Positions 45,590 through 59,549 of a stretch of 64,000 bases of DNA are shown here, piece by piece. A model generated the notes under the pieces. That model searched no databases. It was not told the DNA's origin and saw nothing but the letters and a program-made list of their open reading frames with translations. The position numbers and the translations under genes are program-made. The DNA is taken from NCBI GenBank assembly GCA_028751875.1, contig CM054155.1, positions 51,736,035 to 51,800,034 of the forward strand, read 5' to 3'. Each line of letters starts with the position of its first letter. Positions within the stretch are counted from its first letter, which is position 1. This DNA is from Rapana venosa (Eukaryota; Mollusca; Gastropoda; Neogastropoda; Muricidae).

Positions 45590-48500
45590 GAAACCATTTT
45601 CTGTCTGTTTGCAATTATCGACAAATAACATTTTTTGTTTTTTTCCAATCCTTTATGACAAAATCCCTTTGTGTCTGTTTCACAAATGTGAGGGGATATT
45701 CATTTTCCGTTAACAAAATGTATAGCAAAATAACACTCTCTTCCTCTCTGTTCCCAGTCTTTGGCAAATTTACCACACATTTCCCTTTTTTTTTGTCCCA
45801 AAACCTGCTGACAGAAACAATAAATGTTATTTTCCAGTCGTTAAGATAATCACTTTCTGTCTGTTCCCCAATCTGTTTGCAAATTAATCAAACTTTGTGT
45901 CTGTCCACAACTTGCAATTACCATAGTTTTTTTTGTTGTTCCCAATTTTATAACAAATAATGCCGTTATTGCACCCTGTATAACAAAAAGATCTGTTTGT
46001 TTTCACCCCTGTATAAAAAAATTAAAGACTCTGTTTTGTTTCACCCTTGTATAAAAAGATAATGATGTCTATTGCACCTCTGTATAAAAAAATGACTGGG
46101 CTCTGCACCACTTTAACAAAATAAGACTTTTTTGTTGAACCCTCTGTATAACAAAATAAAATCGTCGTTGCAAAACCCCCTGTATAACCCAAAATAATAC
46201 TCTGTCTGTTGACCATCTGTTTTAACAAGATAATGATACTGTTGTTCACCACCCGTATAACAAGAAAATGATGTCTATTGCACCATTTGTATAACAAGAA
46301 TTTTACTGTCTTTTTAACCATCTGTAAACAAAAAATGACTCTTTGTTGCCCACCCGTAAACAAGAAAATGATTCTGTTATTTCAAACATGTATAACATAT
46401 AGAGACCCTTCTTTGCAAACCCCTTGTATAACAAAAAAATGACTGTCATTGCACCCTCTTATACAAGATAATGACTGCTGTTGCACCATCTGATAACAAG
46501 AAATGACTTTGTTGTTTAACAATCTGTATAACAAAATAATACTCTGTCTGTTTCAAACCCCCTGAAAAGAAAACCAGCACCCCAAAACAAAAAAATTTCT
46601 TTTAAAAAACATAAAAAATACGACTTTTTTTGCACCACCCATAACAAAAATAAAAGACCTGTTGCACCCCCCCCCGAAAAGAAAAGAAGCCCCATTTCAC
46701 ACGAAAAAAAAACCCCCACCACCAAACAAAAAAAAACCCCTTGACCACCATAAAATAACGTTTTTCCCCCGAAATAACAAGAAAATGACTGTTCCACGAG
46801 AAACAAAAAATAACGGCACCCCCTTTAAAAAAAGATAATTACCCCTTTTTTTGCCATCTTAAATACAAGAAAATACATTCTTGACCCCATAACAAAAAGG
46901 CAACGCCCCTCGTATAAAAAAAATGCAATCTGCCCACTTAAACAAGAAATGATTTGTCTTAACCATCTGTATAACAAAAAAATGACCTGTTGGTTTCACC
47001 CCTGTATAAAAGAAATGACTGTTTTGCACCACTGTAAAAAGATAAATTTTTTCTTTGCCCACTGTATAACAAGATAATTACCTCTTTGTTGCACCACCCC
47101 TTATAACAAGATAAAAGACTGTCGTTGCACCACCTGTATAAAAGAAAATGCGTTTTTTTGCACCACCCGTAAAAAAAAATACTCTGTTTTGCACATTGTA
47201 TAAAAAATAATGAACCCTTTTCACAACCCGTAAAAAAAATAATGACTATCTGTTGCCCCACCCGTATAACAAATAATGACCCTTTCTGTTGCCCCTTTCC
47301 AAAAAATTTAATGATCTGTCGTTGCACAACTTTTACAACAAATAATGACCGTGTTTAACCCTTTAAAAAAAAATAAGACTGTCTATTTCACCCCCTGTAT
47401 AAAAAAGAAATTGACCACGTTTCACCCCCGCTACAAAAAAATGACTCGTCTTTTCACCAACTGTTAACAAGAAAATTTCCCTTTTCCCTTGCCCCCCTGT
47501 TAACAAGAAAATATTTTGTCCGTTGCACCTCATTATAACAAAATAAATGACTCTTTGGGACCCCTTATAACAAGATAATGACTCTGTCTGTTGCACCACT
47601 TATAAAAAAAGATTTTAATGAAAAAAAAATTGGTTTTGTTGCAACCTGTATAACAAAAAAGATTGTCTGTTCCCACCTTTATAACAAATAATGATTGTCT
47701 GTTGCACACCTGTAAACAAATAAGACCTTTTTTTTGCACCACCTGTATAAAAAATAATGACCTTGTCTTTGCACCATGTATAAAAAAAAATTACGCGTTG
47801 CAACCCTGTACCCAAAAATGAAGTGTTTTGCCACCCGTATAAAAAAATAATGATTGTGTTCTTTTATTAAAAACAATAATGATTTTTTCGTTTCACCTAT
47901 GTAAAAAAGATAATGGCTTTGGAACCATTAAACAAAAATAATGCTTTCTTTCACACCTTAACCCAAAAAAATGGTCTGTTGCACCACCTGTTAAAAATAA
48001 TGACCGTCCCTTTGCACACTGTTTAAAAAAAATAGAGCTTGGGCTTTGCACCAATTTATACAAGATAACGAGTTGGCCCCAGAAAAAAAAAAATGACCCC
48101 GTTGTTGCACCCTGATAACAAGAAATACATGTCTTTGCACCAAAAACAAAAATGCGCCACCAAATTTTTAAACAAAAAATTGCGGAACCATCCCCTAAAA
48201 AAAAATGATCTTCGTTTTCACCCCTGAAACAAAAATTTTCCCCCCGTCAGAAACAACAAAAAAATAAGGACCTTCGTTGCCCCGAAAAAAAATTGAAACA
48301 CCACGTTAAAACAAATAATGATCTGGCACCACCCATCAAATAAAAACGCGGCACCCCTGTAAAAAAAAATGATTGTCGTTGCACCACCCGTATAACCAAA
48401 ATAATATCTTTTGTTTACCACTATAAAAAAAAAACATTCGTTTACCCAACCTTTATAAAAAGTAATGACTGTCTTTTTCCCACCCTTTAAAAAAAAATGA

Positions 48501-51500
48501 CTGTTGTTAAACCCCTTTATAACAAAAAATGATCTGTTTTCCCCATTTTATAAAAAAGAAAATATTTTTCCCCGTTGCCCCACCTTTAAAAAAAAAGTTC
48601 TTTGCCCCTGTAAACAAGAAAGACTTGCTGTTTTTCCCACCTTAAAAAAATAATGTGTCTTTGCACCCCTTTTATAAAAGTAATACCCTTTTTGCAACCT
48701 TGTATACAAAATAATGCCCTGTTTTTTACCCTTTTTATAACAAAATAAGATTTTTCTGTTTCCCATTTTTTAACAAAATAATGTCTTCTTTTTCCCCCCT
48801 TTTATCAAATAATGACCTTGTCTGTTTCAATGTAAAAAATAATGAGTCTTTTCACCATGTATAACAAGAAATGACCCGTCTTTTAAACCACTGTAAAAAA
48901 ATAAGACCTGTCTTTGACCACCTGTATAAAAAGATAATTTTTCTTTTTTTGGGGTTTTGGGTTTTTTTCACCCCCCTTTTATAACAAGAAAAGAACCGTC
49001 TTTGCCCCCCATATAAAAGATAAGATGTTTTGCACTATTTAAACAAAAAATGACTGTTCTTTTTAAAACCCCTGTTTAAAAAAAATGACCTGTCGTTCAC
49101 CACCTTATAAAAATAATTCTGTCTTTGCACACGTTAAAAAAAAATAGCCTTTTGCACCACCCGAAAACAAGATAATGACTGTCTTTGCACCTCTTAAACA
49201 AGAATTTACTGCTGTTACCCTCCATAAAAAAAAAATCTTGTTTTTGACCAATGTATAACAAAAAAATATCGTCGTTTCACCCTGTAAAAAGATAATGACC
49301 CGTCCCTTTTCACCACGTATAACAAGAAAAACATGTCGTTGCACCACCCTTTTAAAAGAAAAAAATGGGCTTTGCCCACCTATAACAAAAATGCTGTTTT
49401 TAACCATTTTATAACCAAAAAAAATGACCTTTTTGCACCCCCTGTATAACCAAAAAATCTGTTGTTGACCACTGTAAAAAATAATGTGTCATTTCAAAAC
49501 CATTTTAAATAAAAAAGATAATGACTCGCGTTTTCACCCCATTAAAAAAAAATTTGTTTTAAAAAAATAATAACCCTTCCCTGGTTTGAAACCCCTAAAA
49601 AAAAACACTTTTTTGTTGCACCATGTATAAAAGATAATGACCCTTTTCTGGGCCCCCAAATTTTATAAAAAAGAAATGTTTTTCTTTGCCAAAACCAGTA
49701 CAACCCCAAAAAATGACTGTCTGTTTCACCAATTAAAAAAAGAAAGGAAAAACCTGTTGACATGCTAAACAAATTTTGATCTTTTTTCCCACCTGTAAAC
49801 AAAAAATCTGTTTGGACCCAAACAAATAATGGACTGTCTTTGCACCCGTATAACAAAAAAGGGCTTTTCGTTGCAGTCTGTAAAAAAAAATAACTCCTGT
49901 TACCCCTGTATAAAAGTAAAACCGTTTTTGCACCCCCTGTTTTAAAAAAAGATAATGACTGTTGGGCACCATTTTATAAAAGTAATGACCCTTTTCTGTT
50001 GCACCATGTAAAAAAAAAAATGGTCTGTTGCACCCACTGTAACAAAAAGACGTCGTTTCAACCCACCTTTTAAACAATTAATTATTTTGTTAACTTATAA
50101 CAAAAAGATTGTTTTGGGAACTTAAAAAATAAGACCTTTTTGTTGCACCAAATTTTAAAAAAGATAATGACTGCTTTCACCCCAAAACAAAAAAACCCCA
50201 TTTTCCACTATAAAAAAATATTTCCCCACAAAATAAAATATAACCCCCCCCCCCCCCAAAAAAAATAATTTACTGTCTGTTTTCAAACCCCTTTAAAAAA
50301 AAAACCCCTTTTTCCCCCTTAAAACAAAATAAAACCCCCTTTTTCCCCCCTTAAACAAAAAAAACTTTGTCCCCCCGTTCAACCACCTTATAAAAAAAAG
50401 CTTTGTCTGTGCAAACCCCTGATAACAAAAAACCCCTTCTGTCCCACTGTATAAAAAAAAATCTCTGTCTGTCCCCCCCAATGTATAAAAAAGATAAGAC
50501 CCGTCTGTTGCCCAACCCCTGTAAAACAAAAATGACGTTTGTTGCACCCTGTAAACAAAAAACCCCCCCCAAATGTAAAAGTAATTTTTCCCGTTTCACC
50601 TCTGTTTTAAAAAAATAATGTTCCCCCTTAAAAATTTAATAAACAAGATAAAAACCCCCTTTCCCCTTTGTCTTTTTCACACCTTTCACCCCAAAAAAAT
50701 GTCTGTTCACCCTTTAAAAAAATAATGTACTTTCACCACTGTATAACAAAAAAACCCCTTTCCCACCAAACAAAAAAACATACTTTTGTTTCACCCCCCC
50801 CTTAAAACCTTTTTATCTCCCCCTTTCACCACCTGTAAACAAAAAGGGGATCTGTTCACCCTTTTAAAAAAACCCGTCTTTGCCACTTATAAAAAAATTG
50901 AAATTTTTTTTGCAACCACCCGATTAAACCAAATAAAAACCCCCGTTTTACCACCTTAAACAATCATCACGTCTGTTTTAACCTTTTTTTAAACAAGAAA
51001 ACGGGCCCCGTAGTTCCCCTTTAAAAACCAAAAACTCGTCTGGCCTGGCCTAAACCTTTTCAAATTGGAAAAATTTGAAGTTGTCCCCCCAAAATGTTCT
51101 GCCCCCCCCCTTTCCCAAAAATAAATTTCCCCAACTTTTTTCCAACCCCAAAAAACAAATTAAACTTTTTTTTAACCCAAAAAAAAAAATTCCTTAAAAG
51201 AAAACCTTTTTTTTTGACACTTACAAAATAAAATTTTTGGTTTCCCCCTGTAAAAAAATAATACTCGTCTTTGCCCCCAATTTATAAAAAAAAAACCTGC
51301 TGTTCACCATTTTATAAAAATAATGCTGTTTTTGCCCCTTTTAACAAAAAAATGACTTGTCTGTTTCACCATTTACAAAAAGGGCTCTTTGCACCCTTTT
51401 ATAAAAAAAACTTGGGGTTGCCCTGTAAACAAAAATGACCCGCGTTCACCACCTGTATAAAAAAAAATTGTCTTTTCACCACTGTAAACAAATAAAGCCT

Positions 51501-54500
51501 GCCTCGCCCCTGCAAACGAAAGACCTTGTTGCAACCTTTTCAAAAGGGGGCTTTGGGCCCCCGGTTAAAAAAATTGACCCTTTTTGTTTTCCCCTTTGCC
51601 CCAAACCTGTAACAAAATAAAAAATTTGTTTGCACCACAAAAACCCAAAATATTTTTTCTTTTGCACATTAAAAAAAACTGAACTGTCTTTGTTTTAACC
51701 CCACCTGTAAAAAAGATAAAAACTTCTTTGCACCATTTTAAAAAAAAATAATTTCTCTCTGTTTTTACCACGTATAAAAGATAATTTTTGTCCTTTGCAC
51801 CACCCGTAAAACAAAATAATTGGGCTTGTCTGTTCACCAATTATAAAAAAAACCTGCTGTTGACCAGTAAACAATAAGACTGTCGTTGACCCTGTATAAC
51901 AAAATGATTTTCTGTTCACCACTGATAAAAAATAAGCTGTTGTTTGCACCCCCTGTAAACAAAATAAATCTGTCTGTTTGAAAAAAACTCTTTTACAATT
52001 TAAAAAAATCTGGCCCTGTTGCCACCTGTAAACAAAAAAATGACTTTTTGTGACCCCGTATAAAATAATGATTTTTCTTTGCACTTTATAAAAAAATTTT
52101 TGTTTTTGACCATGATAACAAAAAAATATTTTCGTTGCAACCCCCGTAAACCCCAAAAAGATTTGTCGTTGACCACTTTAAAAATAATTTCCCTTTGTTT
52201 CACCCTGTATAAAAGAAAGTGTCGTTTCACCATTATAACAAATATTTATGTCTGTTGCCCACCCGTATAACAAAAAAAATGACTGTTCCCCTGTTCCAAA
52301 AACCCCTGTATAACAAAAAAAACTTGTCTGTTGACCACTTATAACAAAAAAATGACTGCTTTGCACCCCGTATAAAAGATAATATCTGTCTGTTGCCCCA
52401 TTTAAAAAAAATAAGTCCCCGTCTTTGCCCCTGACAACAAAAAATGCGGGTTTTCACCACCGTTCAAAAAAAGCGTTATTCCCAATTTTAAAGGAAATGG
52501 GTTTTCTGTTCCCTAATTTAAAAAAGATCTGTTTTTTGAAATGTTGTTATTCCCCGTCAACTGTAAAAAATAGGAATTTTCTTTGACCCCCTTAAAAAGT
52601 AAAACCTGTCTTTGCAAACCCCTTATAACAAGAAAAACCTGTCGTTTCAACCCCGTTAACAAAATAAAGACGGCGTTCCCCCCCCTGATCAAAAAATACT
52701 CCGTCTTTTTTGCCCACCTGTATAACAAAAAGAGGCCTGTTGCACCTTATACAAAAAATATTGTCCTTTGACCAAGTAAACAAATAAAGACTGGCGTTTA
52801 CACTTTAAAAACCCAAAAAAACCCCTCTGTTTTCCCCACCTGTAAAAAAATAAAAACCGTTTTTCCTTCTTGAAAACGAAAAGGGATTTTTCCCTTTTTA
52901 ACCTCTATCCACTGGCTCGTCTGGCCGTATCCATTTTTTTCCTTGCCTCTTGATTTTGGAAAAACCAAAAAAATGTTCTGTTCCCCCTGAAAAAGAAAAA
53001 ATTTCTGTCTGTTGGGAATTTTCATAAAAACGTTTTTCTTTTGCCCATGGGAAAAAAAAGGGTCCTTTTAACCTGCCACCCGTGTTACTTTAAAAAAAAT
53101 CTTTTGGGGTTTCATACCTTAAAACAAAAATAATTGTTTTTACCCCTTTTAAAAAAAAAAAGAAAAATTTTTTTGACTGTTGCACCATCTTAAAAAAGAT
53201 AACCCCTTTCTTTGCACCACCCCGTTAACCAAAATGACCTTGGCCCTTTAAAACAAAAACCCCCTGTCCCTTTTACCATCTGTTGATCTGGATGTGTTTC
53301 TTGGGCCTCTGAATTTTAAAAATATGACCCTTTTTTCCACCCCTGTTTTAAAAAGAAAAGTTCTGGGGCGTTGCCCCATTTTTAAACAAAATTAATACTT
53401 GTTTGTGCCCCGCCTTAAAACCGAAAAAACCCTTGGGTTTACACCCTTTTAAAAAAGATTATCTGTTGCCCCACCCTTTTAAAAAATAAGAGTTTTGCAA
53501 CTTTAACAAAAATATTTGGTTTTTGAAAATCTTATAACAAATATTCTTCTTTTTTACCCCCTTAAAAAAATAATGCTGTTGTTTACCACTGTATAAAAAA
53601 TAATGACTTGTGTTGGACCACTTAAACAAATAATCCCTTCTGTTCCCCCCCCTTATAAAAAAAATTTCTGTTGGCACCACTGTAAAAAAAATATGATTCT
53701 GTGCAACCCCGTAAAAAAAAGCTGTTGTTCACCTTTATAAAAAGATAATGACTTTTTCCACCCGTATAACAAAAAATGACTTTGGGTTTTTGCACCCTGT
53801 ATAAAAAATAATGCTTTCTTTGCACCTCTTAAACAAGTTTTTTGTCTTTTGCACCACTTATTAAAAAATAAAACCCCTTCCCCGTTTCACCCCCCTGATA
53901 ACAAAAATTTTGCTGTTGACCACTTATAAACAAAAAAATTTTTTGCACCACCCCGTTAAAAATAATATGTCGTTCACCACTTAAAAAAAAAAATGACTGT
54001 CTGTTTCACCACAAAAAAAAAAATGATTTTTCTGTTTCACCATCTTAAACAAAATAAAAGATGCTTGCACCACTTTTAAACAAAAAAAGACCCGTTTTAC
54101 CCTCTGTATAAAAAATAATGACTGCTGTTGCCCCTTAAACAAAATAATTTGTTTTGACCCCCTTAAACAAAAAGTCTTTTTCACCCCTGTAAAAAAATAA
54201 TGACTGTTTTCCCACCGTAAAAAAAATAATTTTTTTCCCACCGTATTCAAATAATATTTCCTGTTGCACCTTTTTAAAAAAATGACTGTGTTTGCACCAT
54301 CTTTTAAAAAAAATAATGATTTCTGTTGCACAACCGTTTAACAAAAAATGAAGCTGTCCCCCAACCCTTTACAAGTTGACTCTTTTTTCACACTGTAAAA
54401 AAATAATGATGCTGTTCCACCGTAAAAAAATAAAACCTGTTGTTTTCCCACCGTATAAAAAGATAATCTTTCTTTGACCCCCTTTAAAAAAAATTCCCGT

Positions 54501-57500
54501 TGTTCACCACCTTTTAAAAAATAATGACTTTTTTGTTGCAAACCCTTTTTAACAAGAAAAAGAAATTTGTTTTCACCCCTTTAAAACCAAAAATGCTTGT
54601 TTCACATTATAAAAAAAATGACTTCTGTTGACCCCCTTATAACAAAAAAACTCGTTTTGCACCCCTTAAACCAAAAAAAATTCCTTCTGTGCACAAGATA
54701 AAAAAAATAATTTCTTGGCTTTCACCACCCTTTAAAAAAAATAAAAACTTTTGCCCCCTGTATAAAAAATAATTTCCCCCTGTTTCACCATTTTTAAAAG
54801 ATAATTTCCCCTGTTCACCACCCGTATAAAAATAATCTTTTTTGTTGCCACCCGTTAACAAGAATTGACTTTTTTCCACCCTTATAAAAAAAAAAATGAC
54901 TCTTTTTCACCCCGTTAAAAAATAAATTGATGTTGTTCATTTATAAAAAAATAATACTTTTTTTGCACCACCCTTTTAAAAAAAAATACGCTGTTTTCAC
55001 CAACTTAAAACCAAAAAATCTGTTGTTGCACCATGTAAAAAAAATAAGACTTCTGTTGCACCATTTTTAAAAAAAGAACCCCCTGTTCCCAAACTTTTTA
55101 AAATAATGAACTGCTGTTGCCACTGTATACAAAAAATGATTTCTGTTTACACCTTTTCAAAAAATAATCTGTCGTTTACACGTAAAACAAGATAATTTTT
55201 CTTTGCACCATGTAAAAAAATAATCTGTTTTTCACCATTATAAAAATAAAGACTTTCTTTGCCCACCGTAAACAAATAATGACTCTGTTTTGCACCCCCT
55301 CTTAACCCAAAAATTTCTCTTTTGCACCCCCTGTATAAAAAAATAATTTCCCCCTTTGCACCACCCTTTTAACAAGAATTGACGCTTTGCACCAAATTTT
55401 TAAAAAAAATGACTGTCTTTTGCACCATTTACAAGATAATGACTGTCTTTGCACCTGTATAACAAGATAATGACCTGTCGTTGCACACTTATAAAAAAAA
55501 TCTCTTTGGGGAACTTATAAAAATAATCTTTTTTTGCACCACCTGTGTAACAAAATAATGACTGTCTGTTGCACAACCTGTATAACAAGATAATGACTGT
55601 CTGTTGCACCATATGTATAACAAGATAATGACTGTCTGTTGCACCACCTGTATAACAAGATAATGACTGTCTGTTGCACCACATGTATAATAAGCTAATG
55701 ACTCTGTCTGTTCCACCACCTGTATAACAAGATAATGACACTGTCTGTTGCACCACCTGTAAAACAAGATAATGACTGTCTGTTGCCCCACCTGTATAAC
55801 AAGATAATGACTGTCTGTTGCCCCACATGTATAACAAGATATTGACTCTGTCTGTTGCCCCACCTGTATAACAAGATAATGACTGTCTGTTGCACGACCT
55901 GTATAACAAGATAATGACTGTCTGTTGCACCACCTGTATAACAAGATAATGACTGTCTGTTGCACCACCTGTATAACAAGATAATATATGTCTGTTGCAC
56001 CACCTGTATAACAAGATAATGATGTCTGTTGCCCCACCTGTATAACAAGATAATGACTGTCTGTTGCCCCACCTGTATAACAAGATAATGACTGTCTTTT
56101 GCAACACCTGTATAACATGATAATGACTGTTGCACCACCTGTATAACAAGATAATGATCTATCTGTTGCACCACCCGTACAACAACATAATGACTCAGTC
56201 TGTTGCACCACCTGTATAACATGATAATGACTTTATCTGTTGCACCACCTCTATAACAAGATATTGACACTTACTGTTGCCCTACCTTTATAACAAAATA
56301 ATGACCCTGTCTGTTGGACCACTTGTATAACAAGAAAATTACTGTCTGATGCACCATCTGTATAACAAGATAATGACTGTCTGTTGCAGTACCTGCATAA
56401 CAAAATAAGGACTCTGTCTGATGCACAACGTGTTTAATATAAAAAAGGACTGTCTATTGCACCATCTGTATAACAAGATAATAACTTTGTCTGTTGCACC
56501 ACCTGTATGACAGGATAATGACTGTCTCTGTTGCACCACCTGTATGACAAGATAATGACTCTGTCTCGTGCACCACCTGTATAGTAAAATAATTACTGTT
56601 GCACCACCTGTATAACAAAAAAATGACTCTGTCTGTTGCATTACCTGTAAATTATGATAATGACTCTATCTGTTGCACCACCTGTATAACAAGATAATGA
56701 CACTGTCTGTTGCACTACCTTTATAACAAAATAATGCCTCTGTTTGTGCACCACTTGTATAACAAGAAAATGACTATCTGATGCACCATCTGTATAACAA
56801 GATAATTACTCTGTCTGTTGCCCCACCTGTATAACAAGATAATGACTGTCTTTTGCAACACCTGTATAACATGATAATAACTGTCTGTTGCACCACCTGT
56901 ATAACAAGATAATGACTGTCTGTTGCCCCACCTGTATAACAAAATAATTACTTTGTCTGTTGCCTCACCTGTATAACAAGACAATGACTTTCTGTTGCAC
57001 CATCTGTATAACAAGAATTTGCAACACCTGTATAACATGATAATAACTGTCTGTTGCACCACCTGTATAACAAGATAATGACTGTCTGTTGCACCACCTG
57101 TATAACAAGGTAATGACACTGTCTGTTGCACCACCTGTATAACAAGATAATGAGAATGTTTTTTACACCAACTGTATAACAAAATAATGACTCTGTCTGT
57201 TGCACCACCTGTATAAATAGAAAATGACTCTGTCGGTTGCACCAACTGTATAACAAAATAATGACTCTATCTATTGCACCATCTTTATAACAAGATAATG
57301 ACACTGTGTGTTGCACCACCTGTATAACAAAATCATGACTGCCTGTTGCACCATCTGTATAACAAAATAATGACTCGGTCTATTGAACCACCTGTATAAC
57401 AAGACGATGACTCTGTCTGTTGCACCAACTGTATAACAAAATAATGACTCTGTTTGTTGCACCACCTGTATATAAAAAAATGACTCTGTCTATTCACCAC

Positions 57501-59541
57501 CTGTATAACAAAAAAATGACTGTGTCTGTTGCACCACCTCTATAACAAAATAATGACTCTGTCAGTTGCACCATCTGTATAACAAGATAATGTTTTTCTC
57601 TGTTGCACCACCTGTATAACAAAATAATTACTCTGTATCTTACACATCCTGTATAACAAAATAATGACTTTCTCTGTTGCACCATCTGTATAACAAGATA
57701 ATGACCCAGTCTGTTGCACCATATGTATAACAAGATAATGATTCTGTCTGTTGCACCATATGTATAACAAAACAATGACTCTGTCCATTGCACCACCTGT
57801 ATAACAAGATAATGACTCTGTCTGTTGCATCACCTGTATAACAAGATAACGACTGTCTGTTGCACCATCTGTATAACAAGATATTGACTGTCTGTTGCAC
57901 GACCTGTATAACAAGATAATGAACCCGTCTGTTGCACCATATGTATAACAAGATAATGATTCTGTCTGTTGCTCTACCTGTATAACAAAATAATGACTTT
58001 GTCCGTTCCACAATCTGCATAACAAAGCAATGACTTTGTCCGTTGCACCATCAGTATAACAAAATAATGTCTTTGTCTGTTGCACCATCTGTATAACAAG
58101 ATAATGACTGTCTCTGTTGCACCATTTGTATACCAAGATATTGACCCTGTCTGTTGCACAATCTGCATAACAAAATAATGACTTTGTCTGTTGCACCATC
58201 TGTATAACAGATAATGACCCTGTCTGTTGCACCATCTGTAAAACAAGATAATAACCCTGTCTATTGCACGATATGTATAACAAAACAATGACTCTGTATC
58301 TTACACATCCTGTATAACAAGATAATGACTCTGTCTATTGCACCACCTGTATAACAAGATAATGACTGTCTGTTGAAACACCTGTATAACAAGATAATGA
58401 CTCTGTCTGTTGCCCCACCTGTATAACAAGATAATGACTGTCTGTTGCACGACCTGTATAAAATGATAATGACTGTCTGTTGCACCACCTGTGTAACAAA
58501 ATAATGACTGTCTGTTGCACAACCTGTATAACAAGATAATGACTGTCTGTTGCACCATATGTATAACAAGATAATGACTGTCTGTTGCACCACCTGTATA
58601 ACAAGATAATGACTGTCTGTTGCACCAACAGTATAACAAGATAATGATGTCTGTTGCCCCACCTGTATAACAAGATAATGACTGTCTTTTGCACCACCTC
58701 TATAACAAGATAATGATGTCTGTTGCCCCACCTGTATAACAAGATAATGACTGTCTGTTGAAACACCTGTATAACAAGATAATGACTGTCTGTTGCACCA
58801 TCTGTATAACAAGTTAATGACTCTGTCTGTTGCCCCACCTGTATAACAAGATAATGACTGTCTGTTGCACGACCTGTATAAAATGATAATGACTGTCTGT
58901 TGCACCACATGTATAATAAGCTAATGACTCTGTCTGTTCCACCACCTGTATAACAAGATAATGACACTGTCTGTTGCACCACCTGTAAAACAAGATAATG
59001 ACTGTCTGTTGAAACACCTGTATAACAAGATAATGACTGTCTTTTGCAACACCTGTATAACATGATAATGACTGTTGCACCACCTGTATAACAAGATAAT
59101 GACTCTGTCTGTTGCCCCACCTGTATAACAAGATAATGGCTGTCTGTTGCACCACCTGTATAACAAGATAATGACTGTCTGTTGCACCACCTGTATAACA
59201 AGATATTGACTGTCTGTTGCACCACCTGTATAACGAGATAATGACTGTCAGTTGCACCACTGTATAGCAAGATAATGACTGTCTGTTGCACCACCTGTAT
59301 AACAAGATATTGACTGTCTGTTGCACCACCTGTATAACAAGATATTGACTGTCTGTTGCACCACCTGTATAACAAGATATTGACTGTCTGTTGCACCACC
59401 TGTATAACAAGATATTGACTGCTGTTGCACCACCTGTATAACAAGATATTGACTGTCTGTTGCACCACCTGTATAACAAGATATTGACTGTCTGTTGCAC
59501 CACCTGTATAACAAGATATTGACTGTCTGTTGCACCACCTG
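45590..59541. repeat. 35-bp tandem satellite array, ~13.5 kb
   Basis: Tandem units contain GTTGCACCACCTGTATAAC followed by AAGATAATGACTGTCT. A clean unit is 59281-59315. Common lengths are 35 bp (TGACTGTCTG form) and 37 bp (TGACTCTGTCTG form). Length divided by unit gives very roughly 380-400 units. Repeat identity is plain from about 45960. 45590-45960 holds only weak units. From about 45.96 to 55.4 kb the units are full of apparent indel errors, and from 55.4 kb they are clean. The array lies wholly in the GPCR intron and ends 8 bases before the exon. Confidence 0.92.
55400..59541. repeat. Clean part of the satellite with variant domains
   Basis: About 118 readable units by length. Domains differ: mixed 35-bp units with CACC/CCCC variants (55.5-56.2 kb), mostly 37-bp units with CTCTGTCTG (about 57.1-58.3 kb), and near-identical 35-bp units with AAGATATTGAC at the 3' end (59190-59541). 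Groups of marker variants recur in the same order (55535-55800 with 58485-58640 and 58895-59020), showing block duplication. Confidence 0.88.
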
Positions 59542-59549
59542 TCCTACAG

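Larger units (their letters stand above)
42691..59549 (+). other. GPCR intron in the third intracellular loop, 16.9 kb
   Basis: The donor GTTGGT (42691) and acceptor CCTACAG (ending 59549) are both at codon boundaries (phase 0). The intron holds a GT microsatellite, SINE remnant, unassigned sequence and a very large 35-bp satellite. Joining the flanking exons is inferred from phase, strand, receptor topology and the absence of competing exons. Confidence 0.75.

Noticed and set aside
55489..59503. Long minus-strand proteins (up to 377 residues) over the satellite
   Set aside because: They exist only because the repeat unit lacks minus-strand stops. Three overlapping frames give equally long products and composition follows the repeat.
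55400..59541. CRISPR array (regular repeats of about 35 bp)
   Set aside because: Units follow each other directly with no unique spacers, the host is eukaryotic and no cas-like genes are present. It is a tandem satellite.
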